Below the pieces are notes generated by a model, which saw only the letters and a program-made list of their open reading frames with translations, did not search any database and was not told the DNA's origin. From NCBI GenBank assembly GCA_009741485.1, contig CM019216.1:56727804-56791803 (forward strand): a stretch of DNA of 64,000 nucleotides. The letters run 5' to 3'. Source of the DNA: Malurus cyaneus samueli (Eukaryota > Chordata > Aves > Passeriformes > Maluridae). Below are positions 1-10,762 of this stretch, piece after piece. Position numbers and translations under genes: made by a program. Position 1 is the first letter of the stretch. Every line of letters starts with the position of its first letter.

Positions 1-355
1 TAAGTATTCTGATTTTTACTTTCTTGCTCTGCTTCTACTTTCATTAGGCTGTGTACCTCAGCTTCTCTTGTTGTTTCCTGACTGTAGACAGAGTGGTGCA
101 GTGTGGGTCTTTCAAGTGTAAGGGCAGAGTAGTTTTCAGTCAGTAGTTTTAAGCAGTGGACGTGTTGAGTAAAACAAATACAATCGTGCTGTTCAGTAGG
201 TCACATTGCTGGGGAGTTGGTGAGAGTAAGGGCTCAACTAGAAGGTGTTAAGTCAAGAGAATGTTTTCTTTAGGGGCGTGATTTATTTTATTTTGTTGAC
301 AATTTTGGACAAGAAGTACTTTTTACAGAATGAGGTTTCCTTTGTCATTTTTTAG
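1..355 (+). other. ARID1B: ARID1B intron (3' part)
   Basis: This is intronic sequence upstream of the first exon in the window. It ends in a T-rich tract and a TTTTTTAG acceptor at 346-355. The preceding exons, including those for the ARID DNA-binding domain, are outside the window. I see no other feature in this stretch. Confidence 0.8.
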
Positions 356-472
356 GTCGGATCATGGGCTGGGTCCTGAAGGCAGTGTGGCACCACCAGG
401 TCAAAGCAACACGGTGCCTTCAAACAGTGACCCAAGCATGTACTCTCCTAATCATTACCCTGGCCAGCAAAG
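356..472 (+). CDS. ARID1B: ARID1B coding exon (human exon 16 equivalent)
   Basis: This coding exon belongs to the ARID1B (BAF250B) subunit of the canonical BAF chromatin-remodelling complex. The first base completes a codon begun in the previous exon. It is followed by 38 full codons and two bases (AG) of an Arg codon completed in the next exon. The translation begins SDHGLGPEGSV and ends MYSPNHYPGQQ, which matches the low-complexity Gly/Pro/Ser/Asn linker downstream of the ARID domain in ARID1B. The acceptor is a good TTTTTTAG. The donor, AAAG|GTGAAC, is weaker than consensus at +5. The exon number assumes the human 20-exon model. Because the exon is short and of low complexity, it is identified mainly by its phase and its fit to the following exons. 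Confidence 0.88.
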
Positions 473-1941
473 GTGAACACTGATTTCTCTGTCTGTCCCC
501 AGTAACCAGCTAATGAGTGCTAGCAGCCTGTGAGAGCATGCAGACAGAACATGTGGCCTCTTGGTGTGTTACTTCTGGTTTGCTTGCTCTTGCTTAGGCT
601 TTTACCGCTGGTTCCATTTCTTGCAGGGGAGCAGGGCCTTGTGTGAGTCCGTTGACTTTCTGTAGTAGCAGCATCAGAGATGTGAGAAAAGGGGAGTGTA
701 CATCCTACTTTGTGTATCTGCTGGTCAGCACTGGAATAGAACATAGTTTTTACAGGCCCAAGCTCTCCAGAGCAGCATTAAATGACACCACTTATGAGGC
801 TTCCACAACTTCACCTGGCTTGTGGTTATCCTGTTCTTAACAAAGTGAACATTTAGAAAATCTTTCCTGATGTCTAACACATGTGTACCTTTGCAGAATT
901 TTATCCTATTGCACCTATTCTTGGACAGCTACAGACAACTCCCCTCAGTTACATCGTTCTTTTAACCAGCATTGGATAATTTTTCTCCATCCATGTTATA
1001 CTTTTAGGAGATACTGAATTGCTAGTGCTTTCTCTCTTGTCATCTCTCAAAAGAAAAAAATTAGTTTTCTATGTTTTGGAAAAATGAGGTCCCATTAGTT
1101 CTTTTAACATGTTAGGTTCCCCAGTCCTCTGTTTTAGTGACTATCCCTGATATATTATTTCCATAATTATCCTCTAATTGTTGATGTGTTCTCACTGGCA
1201 GTATACAGAGAGGAATTACTGACATATTAGACTGCAACACAGTGTTATTTATCAGTCTTAATGCTTTCTAAGTACTTGATTTCAGCAACCTAAATTTCAT
1301 TCAGATGTGCTAAAAATATTACAATTGCACTGTAGTGCTCCTCAGAGGTCTTAAATGCCACAGGTAAGTTTCCAAGTGCAACACAACTTTGTCTCCTGTG
1401 TGTATGCTTCGTTATGTAGCTTTGATTAAAAATAGCATGAACATTAGCAAAATGGTGAGTACTGTTTTAACTCACTTTACATTGATATATTCTTGAACGA
1501 TCCAGAAAGAAGGTTGCTAGTACACTGGCATACTAAAACACTAGAATTTTTACCTGCATTCTTTGAGCTGTATGCCAGATACTTTTCCAACAAGGATGGG
1601 CTCCCAGTGACTGCAGCTGCCTTTCTTACCTCTTTGCTTTCTTACCTCTTTACCTGTTTCATACCCTCTTCCCATTCCTGACATTCATTCCCTTTCCCTT
1701 TAAACCTCTCTGTTGTATCTTCACTGCTGCTCCTTTCTTCTATCTACTTTACCTCCTTCCTCGCACTACCAGCTCCAGCAGAGCTTACTACCTCAGGCTC
1801 CAGGCCACACCAGACTGTACCTTCACCTTGTTTCCAGACGGCAGATACCTTCAAGGTGCAAGATTTTCAGAGTACTTTACTTTTCCTGGTGGCTTGAAAA
1901 CTCCAGCAGCTCTAAGTGTTGATTTGAATCTTTTATTTTAG
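473..1941 (+). other. ARID1B: ARID1B intron
   Basis: The intron runs from GTGAAC to a TTTTATTTTAG acceptor. It contains an old CR1-like fragment at about 840-1075 and a pyrimidine-rich stretch at about 1610-1770. I saw no further exon; the open frames inside have no recognisable similarity. Confidence 0.85.
840..1075 (-). mobile_element. Old CR1-like LINE 3' fragment
   Basis: On the + strand the order of motifs resembles the reverse complement of a CR1 3' region. These are 'CTTTCCTGATGTCTAAC', then 'TTTATCCTATTGC', then a CAGCTACAGACAA block, and a CTC(T)TGTCATCTCTCAAAAG block near the end. CR1 consensus has CTTCCTAATGTCTAACC, CTTGTCCTATC and a TCTTCTCCAGACTAAAC block in the same order and at similar spacing. 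The copy is heavily diverged. The call comes from remembered consensus patterns, so the borders are approximate. Confidence 0.45.
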
Positions 1942-2038
1942 GCATGAACCATATGGGCAGCAGTATCCAGGACAAGGACCTCCCTCAGGACAACCACCAT
2001 ATGGAGGACATCAACCTGGAATGTATCCACAGCAGCAG
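1942..2038 (+). CDS. ARID1B: ARID1B coding exon (human exon 17 equivalent)
   Basis: The first base (G) completes the Arg codon split with the previous exon. It is followed by 32 codons beginning [16 protein letters not shown] and ending GMYPQQQ, in phase 0 at a CAG|GTAGTA donor. The sequence is the Gln/Pro/Gly/Tyr-rich prion-like linker of ARID1B, a disordered part of the protein associated with condensate formation and multivalent contacts. The acceptor TTTTATTTTAG is strong. The reading phase joins correctly to both neighbours, and this is the main evidence for the borders. Confidence 0.92.
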
Positions 2039-2714
2039 GTAGTAGAGGGGAAAAAGGCTATGTTTGTAACATTTGTTTAATAAAATTCACCCTAGAATTC
2101 TGTATACATTCAAAAATTTGTTTATACAGTATATGTCTTTTGGCACAGAGGAGCACTGTAATTCTGGTCAAAGTCACAGCCTGTATGGATAAGCAATGTA
2201 TGTGCAGCTGTAGGAAAATGTGTTCATTACACTGGAAGAATGTAAATTCTAACAGATGTTCTGTGGCTTTGGATGTGCATCAAGTGACTGTCACAAGTTA
2301 ATAACCAGCAGACTGGGAAAGTACAAAGGATAGACAAGTGAAGTGACGTTGTCTCAATTCCAGGAACAAACAGAAAAGTGGCTTGGCAGGTTCAGCCTTA
2401 ACTTAATGTCATGCAGCCAAGTGAACCCAACAGAAAACTGAAACAAAATAAAATGTGCAGCACTCTCAATTATGTAGAGTACTGTGGTGGGCCATATGAG
2501 ATAGCTATCTTTAATACAGACCAAAAGGCATATTCCTGCACAATGTCTCTAATATGGTACAGATACATAAGAGAGAATATGATTGGTGTTTAAAACAGTT
2601 TAAACATTCGTACATTGCAGTCTCACTAACTCTAATATCTAAAAATATACAACTTATATTCATTAATAAGATTATTTTTTTTTGTTACATGTATGATTAA
2701 TACCTTGTGAGCAA

Positions 2715-2780
2715 AATCCCACTATATAAGTCAATAGCAAAGCTTCACTGACTTCAACAGGATCAGTTTCATTCTGCGTG
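2715..2780. repeat. Ancient interspersed repeat fragment (unnamed)
   Basis: The segment reads AAATCCCACTATATAAGTCA, then a short link, then CACTGACTTCAACAGGATCA. It resembles the widespread amniote pattern 'CCATTGAAGTCAATGG ... CCATTGACTTCAATGGGATCAGGATTT'. Related pieces occur at about 42350-42395 and 43520-43575. I do not know the family name with certainty. It is probably an old LINE or MIR-like remnant. Confidence 0.4.
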
Positions 2781-4284
2781 TTACTAATCTAGTTCTGGTC
2801 ATACAGTACTTAAAGTTGTCTTCCAGAATAGAAAGCATTTCCTTATTATAAAAAACCTAAAATGTAAACTAGTTTTCACCCAATTTCAGATAGTTCTTTT
2901 CAGTTTGGGATAGAGTTTTACTAGGAAATTGGGGTCAGCGGTGGGAGGTACTGTGGTAAGAAACCAAAAGAAATCTTAGATTGCACTACTATATGTACTA
3001 AAAACATATATAAATTTAAATTTCAGGGTTTCTTGCTTATCTCTTCAGTTCATAACATCTCAAAAAATGGCATAATCAAAAAACTGGTTTGTTGTTTTTT
3101 ATGAGAAGCATATGCTAGCAGTCTAGGTGATTTAGTGGGGAAATTGCAAAGATATATAACAGAACAGTTTGTGATATTCCATGCTAACCTGTGCAGGGAA
3201 TATATTAACTATGTGTTCATTTAAGCAAGGAGACAGTCAGAATTTGTAAAAATATATTTTGCCCTGTCCTTAGTGCTGTTTATGTATTTTGCACAATGAC
3301 TCTTGAATGCAAAATGCATTAATGCAATAAAGCAGTGGAGAATGAAGGACAAGGATCCTGACTGGCCTCAGCCTCTCCCTCCCATCCCCAGAAGATTCCA
3401 CTTCTTCATTTAGCCAGAGATTCTGTTGCCAGTAGCTTATTTACAATTTCCTAAATCTTGCTCCTGTGGTACAGGAGGAATGTGAAAAATGACCCTTTCA
3501 AAGCTTTATCTACAGCCCAAAGGCTAGGGAATGACCTGCGAAGGAGGTGATTGGAGCATGAACTCCTGGGGCTAATGAAACACTTGGAGCCAGGTTTTTC
3601 AATTCCTGTAGGAATGCTTACATCCCAAGAGCTATTAAGCAGCAGGTGACCTGTGTTGGTGGCTTTTTGTCCTCTCTGAGGTCTCAGAATTCCACATCTT
3701 GTCAGTCTCCCACAGAGCCTGTCCACCGGAGGGAGGAATTCAGGTGCATCACTGTCCTCTGCACTGGGGACCATTGGGCACGTTGGCACTGCATGGCCCA
3801 GGCTGCTGGGATGCTTTGAAAAAGGCACATGCTTTATTCCCGAGTGTCTGCTGTAAGCACTGAGTCACTGTGGCAAAACAAACATGACCTTCCTAGGTGT
3901 GGCAACTGCCAAGTCATTTCTTAATGTATAAATTGGCACCAAGGGTGGAATTCATTACAGCAAGTAGCTCATATAAGGCTGGAAATAATATTTCTCAGAT
4001 AGCCAAGAAGCTCTATAGCAAGTTTAAAAAAAGTACTTTCATACAATACAGTAGTTGTGGTTTTATGTGCACCAAAGTTGGAAGATGAGTTTATGAATCC
4101 CAGAGCTGTTTTAACTTTTCCATATTGAATACATACAGAATTTTATCTGATCTTAACTCTAGTACATTAGTATACATTGTACAATGCTACTGAGCTACAG
4201 TTTCTGGGGGAGCTGTAACTTTGAATTTGCTATAGATCATATATTCAAAAATCACCCATTTAATTCACATTTTTTGCTTCAGAG

Positions 4285-4400
4285 CACTCAGTGTGGTTTG
4301 AACTGTGGAACAAACTCCCTCAGGAACTAAGGACCGCTACAAACGTTACCACCTTCCCCTCAAAGAGCAACATGTCTTTTTTTTGTTCTGCCATCTTAAA
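4285..4400 (+). mobile_element. L2/CR1-clade LINE fragment, C-terminal end of ORF2
   Basis: From 4291 the + strand translates to a frame containing ELWNKLPQELRTATNVTTF. L2-clade non-LTR retrotransposons typically end their ORF2 protein with a motif of the form LWNsLPxxlRxAxsLxxFKsxLKthLF. The W, N, LP, LR and A spacing fits. The expected FKSKLKTHLF is degraded to FPSKSNMSFF. It is therefore a short, old, immobile remnant in an ARID1B intron. The identification rests on this one protein motif. Confidence 0.55.
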
Positions 4401-5274
4401 CATAAATACATACAAGCTTGTGTGGTTTAAAAAGCACTCAGCTCTCCCTGAGGTAAAACAGCTTACCTCACACAACATTCCCCACTTGAGGGGGAGAGAA
4501 ACAAAGAGGGAATAAACCATTGGTGGCAGCTGTTAGTTACACTGCTTAAATCATTACTGAACAGCAGGGTAAGAACCCGCATAAACTAGAACAGAACGTT
4601 TGGATGTGACCATTTGCTGTAATAATCTCACAGTAAATTAAATGTGATTAAAATTATTTGGGAAGAGGACAGTTGCCCAAAGAGAACTATATTCCTGGGA
4701 ATTACACAAGGTATCAAATGCAGCAGAATGTTTTCTTCTACTAATAAATTTACTGTGTGTAGCCTATGTCATATTGTAAGATTCAGTGTTTCAGACATGC
4801 ATGCTTGCAGCATATCTTATTACTTTAAGGGTTTATTCAGTGCTTGCCTCTTGAAAAGATTCGCTGGGTGGTTTTGAATTTTTTTTTAAGATCCTTCTTC
4901 TTAGTAGACTATGCATAAAAAAGAAGTGAAAATATTTTAGTTGGTGAGGAATGTTGCCTTTTCATGCATGTCTGAAATGACCAGTGGAATTTAATCTGAC
5001 GGATGAGGAAGGAAAGGGAGAAAATTAGAGCAAGCCCAAGAAGATTTAGCCCAAGGATAAGTTTTTTTTAGTATTCAGTTAAAAGCACAGCAAAACAGAG
5101 GCTTGAAAAGAAAGCACTGGATCAAGCCTAACCATGGCACTATATGTCTGACTCTGGAGTTGGCACAATCCCTCCAGAACTAAACGCCTTCAGCTTTTTG
5201 AATGAGCTTTCATCCAGTATATTTGTGTTGTGTGTGGAGTAAAAGTGACACATCTTTCCAAAATTTCCTTTCAG

Positions 5275-6064
5275 AACTACAAGAGACACATGGATGGCAT
5301 GTATGGGCCTCCAGCCAAACGCCACGAAGGGGATATGTATAACATGCAGTATGGCAACCAGCAGCAGGAAATGTATAACCAGTACAGCAACGCTTACACA
5401 GGGCCTGACAGGAGGCCCATGCAGGGACAGTATCCGTATCCATATAACAGGGAGAGGATGCAGGGCCCAGGACAAATGCAGCAGCATGGAATACCTCCCC
5501 AGATGATTGGTGGCCCCATGCAGTCGTCATCCTCCAGTGAAGGTCCTCAGCAGAACATGTGGCCAACGCGCAATGATATGCCTTACCCTTACCAGAACAG
5601 GCAAGGTCCAGGAGGCCCTGCACAGGCCCCTCCATATCCAGGGATGAATCGCACTGATGATATGATGGTACCTGACCAGAGGATAAACCACGAGAGTCAG
5701 TGGCCTTCTCATGTCAACCAACGGCAGCCTTCTTACATGTCATCCTCAGCCTCCATGCAGCCTATCACTAGACCTCCTCAGTCATCCTACCAGACGCCAC
5801 CCTCTATGCCAAACCACATCTCTAGAGCTCCGAGTCCGGCATCCTTCCAGCGCTCCTTGGAAAACCGTATGTCTCCAAGCAAGTCTCCTTTCCTACCCTC
5901 CATGAAGATGCAGAAGGTTATACCCACAGTTCCAGTGTCACAGGTCACAGGGCCTCCACCCCAACCACCACCGATTAGGCGAGAGATCACCTTCCCCCCG
6001 GGCTCTGTAGAAGCATCCCAACCAGTCTTAAAACCAAGACGAAAGATTACCTCAAAAGATATTG
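5275..6064 (+). CDS. ARID1B: ARID1B coding exon (human exon 18 equivalent)
   Basis: This is a long internal exon of 263 codons plus one base. It starts [20 protein letters not shown], a basic segment (KRH...AKRH) that is the annotated nuclear localisation region of ARID1 proteins. The middle is Met/Pro/Gln/Tyr-rich (for example [15 protein letters not shown] and [14 protein letters not shown]). A conserved block follows that runs from [20 protein letters not shown] through [20 protein letters not shown] to [20 protein letters not shown]. It ends [11 protein letters not shown] with one base (G) left over, completed by TA in the next exon to give Val. The acceptor is TTTCCTTTCAG and the donor ATTG|GTAAGC. 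Intron retention would stop after ten more codons at 6088-6090. The region is mostly disordered and many SP motifs are potential phosphorylation sites. Confidence 0.97.
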
Positions 6065-6880
6065 GTAAGCATCAAAAAACCAAAAGCTAAATACCAATAT
6101 AAGTTGCAAGGAAAGAGACTTTGATTCTGATTTTTTTTCACATTTTAAGACACTCTTGACAAATAGTGAGCTTAGGTAACTATAATGTGATTGTCTTCAA
6201 TAAAAGTGTGATAACATGTGCATCAGTGAGAATGATAGGTAAAACTCATCCCAGACAATCTGACGTGAAATGAAAGCAATATTTTTTATGGAGACCTGAG
6301 GTCTCCACAAATGCATTAAAAATGACGCTTGGCTCAGATTTCAAAATGAGATGTGTTGAAAGGTCCTTCAGAGAGTCTGTTAAACCACCAGTACAATATT
6401 TACTTTAGCAAAGCTTTCTGTGTTTTTGTTTCATGGATGCTGATGTTGTTCTGCTGTGTAGTTGCAGTCTCTGCCTTCCTTGAATGGTCCATTTAATCAT
6501 TCCATAGTATTTGTCCTGTTCATTTCTCCCCCTGTTCTTTCCCAAGGATCTTCTCACCTTAAATTCTGGTTACATTTCATACATTCAGAGTGTTCTATCT
6601 TTGTTTACTGATGAATTGGGTTCTTTAAACTTCTTTAAATTGGTACAATTATTTCAGGTTCAGCAAAGTCAGGAAGACTAGCCCTGCTAGGATATTCTCC
6701 TGCACTAAGGCTTAGCAGCAGTTACAGAACAGAACTAAACAGTGAAAATAGGGTCTTAGCCAGTAGCTATTTAATTTAAATTTCCATCCTTAGAATGTCA
6801 CAGTTTACTCTTTCAGAACTCATTAACAGTCTTCAAGGATGCACTAATACTGTTTTACTTCTCCCTCTTTCTTTCTCCAG
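6065..6880 (+). other. ARID1B: ARID1B intron
   Basis: This short intron runs from GTAAGC to a strong CTCCCTCTTTCTTTCTCCAG acceptor. I see no repeats or other features in it. Confidence 0.88.
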
Positions 6881-7011
6881 TAACTCCTGAGGCCTGGAGA
6901 GTGATGATGTCTCTTAAATCTGGTCTTTTGGCTGAAAGTACCTGGGCGCTAGACACTATTAATATTCTTCTGTATGATGACAGCACTGTTGCTACTTTCA
7001 ACCTCTCTCAG
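6881..7011 (+). CDS. ARID1B: ARID1B coding exon (human exon 19 equivalent)
   Basis: The first two bases complete a Val codon. The next 43 codons start [20 protein letters not shown] and run through [20 protein letters not shown] to end LSQ, in phase 0 at CAG|GTAGGT. This is the beginning of the folded C-terminal core of ARID1 proteins, which in BAF structures forms an armadillo-like scaffold that organises the base module. The helix-forming segment appears essentially identical to mammalian ARID1B as I know it. Both splice signals are strong. Confidence 0.97.
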
Positions 7012-9049
7012 GTAGGTGGGAAAGCAGTATGCTTCTCAGATTTCCAGGGAGAGAAAATGAGTCAACTACAAAAATGCTGCTGGCCTTTACAATTTTTTCT
7101 AATTAACGTAAATTTTAATATTGCAGAACTTCCACTTGTTTATGATTGGTAAGAGTGAGTTAAAAGAGATACATATAGGTCACACAGAGGAAATTAAGAA
7201 GCCTTGAAAGAAGGATGTTTCTTGTAGAAAGGAGCATGTAGGAATATAAGAATTTTAGCACTGCCAAAAAGACTAATGTGTAAATTCACATACATGTTAT
7301 TATAATCCCTCAAAACAGCATTATATTAATAATCTTTCTTAATCTGTGTTTCCATAAAAGACTTTGCAAAACTATATTAAACTAATTTGAAGGTTGTCTT
7401 TTGCTGACAACTTATCCTATATGAGACTGTGGGATTTTATTTAATTGCTTGTTTTCAGTTTGGTTTCTTCTTCCATTGAATTAAGTTTTCACAGGAATAC
7501 CAAATTGACAATTAAAAGGCTAAGGCTAGAATCCACTGTCTATCCATAGGATGCAAGCAACACAGGATTTAACAGTGTGTGCTTTTGCCTCACTGCTCCC
7601 AGCATTTTTCAAGCCTGCTCTAATCATTTGCCTGTTAGGTGGTAGTAATAGATGGCATGCTGGTTATTCACATTATCTAAAATTTGTACAAATTAAATAT
7701 TCAGGTTCTCTCCTCCATTCATTCCTTGGTTACTAATAGTGTAACTCATCATTTTTTAAATATAATTACTTTTTTTAAAATACAGACACAAATGGTACAT
7801 TACATCCCACCTAACTTTAGAACTAGGGATATCTATAGCATGATTTATCTTACTCAGAAGAAGAGATCTAAAATAGGTCAGATGAATCATACCCTAGAAA
7901 TGGCCTGTAAAAGACCATTAATTATAAAAGGAATCGAGACAATTAGGTTAGGTGTATGACTAGTGTGGGTGTTTGAAGTTAAATGAGGTGAACCTCCTCC
8001 AAATTCTGTCAGAAATTATGTTAATGTACCTTATGCAAATTGTACAGAATACCAAGCATATGGTAAATATATCTATACTTTTGTTATGTTTGCCTTGGAC
8101 TCTGTTTCCAGCGGCAGCCAGAGCCTGGTAATTCCTGGGCTTCTGATAAGCATCAGTTCTGATTAGCATCAGTTTGTCCTTCGTTCTTCAAGGAGCTGGC
8201 AATCATAAGATATATAGAATAGACAAAAGACTACATTTTACTGAAAACCTATTAGCCCACAATTAAAAAAAAACACATTAAAAGCGAGACAGTCGGGCTG
8301 AATGCATCATAACAACAAAGAATTTTTAATAATAAAGCCACTGAGCGTAAATTAATACCAAGTCCAACTACTGCCTTTACATAAGAAAGTGATTACAAGT
8401 TAATTAAGAAGATTAAACCTAAATGAAAGCTGTTTCTGAAGGGTGACTTACAGTACCAGGCTACAGTAACAATTTTTTAACTATTGCCAGACAAAAAATG
8501 GAGCTATTCCAATAGAGATGGGATATTAATCTCGAATATCAGTACTTGGAGACTGGAAGTTCCTACATGACAGCTGGTTTTAGAGACAAAGGAGGAAAGG
8601 AAGAATAGCAAACTTTAGATATCTAATAAAAGTACAAATCAGAAAAAATAGCTGAGTTAGGAACTTCAGTACTCTGTACAAAAGATGAAGAATAATAGGC
8701 ACTTGCAAGGGGACAGAACAGCTAAGCCAGCTGTCTGCTATGGCTTAAAGGAGACATTAATAAAGCTCTGTATTTCTCATAGCTAAAGGAGATATTAATA
8801 AAGTTCCGCACTTCTCATGGCTGTTAACAGTTGAAGAAAACGGAGCCGTGGTAGTTTGACATTATGTACTGTTTGGACAGGCTCTAGAAGAATTTGTTTT
8901 GATTAACTTCTGCCATCAGGACCTAGTCACAAGTCTACAGCAAGATGAGGGAAATATTCACACATGTATGCAGCAGTGTTCCTAATAAAATTTCATGCAG
9001 ACAAAAATATTTATGTGATTTTTATGTTCTTTCTTTCTTCTCCCCTCAG
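7012..9049 (+). other. ARID1B: ARID1B last intron
   Basis: The last intron of the gene runs from GTAGGT to a TTCTTTCTTCTCCCCTCAG acceptor. It is AT-rich. At 8742-8818 it has a tandem duplication of about 38 bp with AATAAA-type hexamers. An open frame continues from 8945 through the acceptor into the last exon. Its upstream 35 codons are intronic, because the residues after 9050 join in frame to the preceding exon and match ARID1B exactly there. Confidence 0.87.
8742..8818 (+). repeat. 38-bp tandem duplication with AATAAA hexamers
   Basis: Two diverged units lie head to tail, 8742-8780 and 8781-8818. Each has the pattern TAAAGGAGAYATTAATAAAG followed by a pyrimidine-rich end TTCTCAT. Each unit carries one AATAAA. 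The arrangement could be a decayed LTR polyadenylation region or a simple local duplication, and the surrounding sequence does not decide which. Confidence 0.7.
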
Positions 9050-10762
9050 TTGTCTGGATTTCTTGAGCTTTTAGTAGAATATTTTAGAAAATGCCTGATT
9101 GACATTTTTGGAATCCTTATGGAATATGAAGTGGGAGATCCAGGCCACAAAGCACTTGATCACAAAGCAGCCAAGAAAGATGATAGTCAGTCCCTGGCAG
9201 AGGATACTGGAAAAGATGAGAATGACGAATGTATTGACTATTTTGATGAAGATGAGGAGGAGGGGGAGGATGAAAAGGTAGAAGGAGAAGAAAAGAGCAT
9301 TGTTTTTTCCACTCCTGGTGCCATTGCTGATCCAAGTGAGAGGCCAAAACAAGCTAGTAAGTTTGACAAGCTGCCAATAAAGATTGTAAAGAAAAATAAT
9401 CTATTCGTTGTTGACCGATCTGACAAGCTTGGACGCGTTCAGGAATTTGATAGTGGACTTCTCCACTGGCAGCTTGGTGGTGGTGACACAACTGAGCATA
9501 TCCAGACTCACTTTGAAAGCAAGATGGAGATTCCACCACGCAGGAAAGCCCCTCCTCCCTTGAACTCTCCAAGCAAAAAGAAGGACCTTGAGGGGAAAGG
9601 TGAATCTGAGGAGCAACAAGAAAAGAGCATAACAGCAACCATTGATGATGTCCTCTCAGCTCGGCCAGGAGCATTACCTGAAGACTCAAACTCTGGTTCC
9701 CAAACAGAGAGCAGTAAATTTCCCTTTGGGATCCATCAAGCCAAAAGCCACCGGAATATTAAACTGCTAGAGGATGAGCCAAGGAGCCGGGATGAGACTC
9801 CTCTATGCACCATAACTCACTGGCAAGACTCCTTGGCCAAACGCTGCATCTGTGTGTCAAATATCGTCCGTAGCTTGTCTTTTGTGCCTGGCAATGACAC
9901 CGAAATGTCCAAACATCCAGGCTTGGTGCTGATCCTGGGAAAGTTGATCCTTCTTCACCACGAGCATCCAGAAAGAAAGCGAGCGCCGCAGACTTACGAG
10001 AAAGAGGAAGAGGAGGACAAAGGGGTGGCCTGCAGCAAGGATGAGTGGTGGTGGGACTGCCTCGAGGTCTTGAGGGATAATACATTGGTCACATTAGCCA
10101 ACATTTCTGGGCAGCTAGACTTGTCTGCTTATACAGAAAGCATCTGTTTGCCAATTTTGGATGGCTTGCTGCACTGGATGGTGTGCCCGTCTGCAGAGGC
10201 ACAGGATCCTTTTCCAACCGTGGGGCCCAACTCAGTTCTTTCGCCTCAGAGACTTGTGCTGGAGACCCTGTGTAAGCTCAGTATCCAGGACAATAATGTG
10301 GACCTTATCTTGGCCACCCCCCCATTCAGCCGTCAGGAGAAACTCTACGCTACTTTAGTTAGGTACGTTGGGGACCGCAAAAACCCAGTCTGCCGAGAAA
10401 TGTCCATGGCGCTCCTATCGAACCTTGCCCAGGGGGACACATTAGCAGCAAGGGCAATAGCTGTGCAGAAGGGAAGCATCGGAAACTTGATAAGCTTCCT
10501 GGAGGATGGGGTCACTATGGCCCAGTACCAGCAGAGCCAGCATAACCTCATGCACATGCAGCCTCCGCCTCTGGAGCCGCCTAGCGTAGACATGATGTGC
10601 AGGGCAGCCAAGGCCTTGCTGGCCATGGCGAGAGTGGACGAGAACCGCTCCGAGTTCCTTTTGCACGAGGGTCGTTTGCTGGATATCTCAATATCTGCTG
10701 TCCTGAACTCTCTGGTTGCATCTGTCATCTGTGATGTACTTTTTCAGATTGGGCAGTTATGA
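9050..10762 (+). CDS. ARID1B: ARID1B terminal coding exon, BAF250_C domain
   Basis: The final exon holds 570 codons plus TGA at 10760-10762. It begins [20 protein letters not shown] and ends [12 protein letters not shown], the typical ARID1 C-terminus. In order it contains: a helical start (residues 1-40 of the exon); a Glu/Asp-rich stretch (about 50-85); a conserved basic/hydrophobic segment [19 protein letters not shown] (about 104-122); a variable Lys/Glu/Pro linker (about 160-205); and, from about residue 230, the BAF250_C region with [36 protein letters not shown], an LDGLL (LxxLL-type) motif near residue 370 and [18 protein letters not shown] near 515. In the BAF complex this part forms an ARM-like scaffold contacting SMARCA4 and core subunits. 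It is also reported to bind Elongin C in an E3 ligase assembly. The frame is intact with no internal stop. The acidic stretch and the Lys/Glu/Pro linker are the parts that differ most from mammals. Confidence 0.98.
   Translation: MSGFLELLVEYFRKCLIDIFGILMEYEVGDPGHKALDHKAAKKDDSQSLAEDTGKDENDECIDYFDEDEEEGEDEKVEGEEKSIVFSTPGAIADPSERPKQASKFDKLPIKIVKKNNLFVVDRSDKLGRVQEFDSGLLHWQLGGGDTTEHIQTHFESKMEIPPRRKAPPPLNSPSKKKDLEGKGESEEQQEKSITATIDDVLSARPGALPEDSNSGSQTESSKFPFGIHQAKSHRNIKLLEDEPRSRDETPLCTITHWQDSLAKRCICVSNIVRSLSFVPGNDTEMSKHPGLVLILGKLILLHHEHPERKRAPQTYEKEEEEDKGVACSKDEWWWDCLEVLRDNTLVTLANISGQLDLSAYTESICLPILDGLLHWMVCPSAEAQDPFPTVGPNSVLSPQRLVLETLCKLSIQDNNVDLILATPPFSRQEKLYATLVRYVGDRKNPVCREMSMALLSNLAQGDTLAARAIAVQKGSIGNLISFLEDGVTMAQYQQSQHNLMHMQPPPLEPPSVDMMCRAAKALLAMARVDENRSEFLLHEGRLLDISISAVLNSLVASVICDVLFQIGQL

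Larger units (their letters stand above)
2039..5274 (+). other. ARID1B: ARID1B intron
   Basis: This is the largest complete intron in the window, running from GTAGTA to a TTTCCTTTCAG acceptor. It carries an ancient repeat motif at about 2715-2780 and a piece resembling the reverse-transcriptase tail of an L2-type LINE at about 4285-4400. An unrecognised 125-codon open frame on the minus strand at 3451-3828 shows no family resemblance and is not called a gene. The rest is AT-rich with no visible features. Confidence 0.85.

Noticed and set aside
8945..9049. 35 extra codons upstream of and in frame with the last ARID1B exon, starting at an ATG
   Set aside because: The protein matches ARID1B only from LSGFL at 9050, directly after a strong polypyrimidine-CAG acceptor in the correct phase. 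The upstream codons are intronic.
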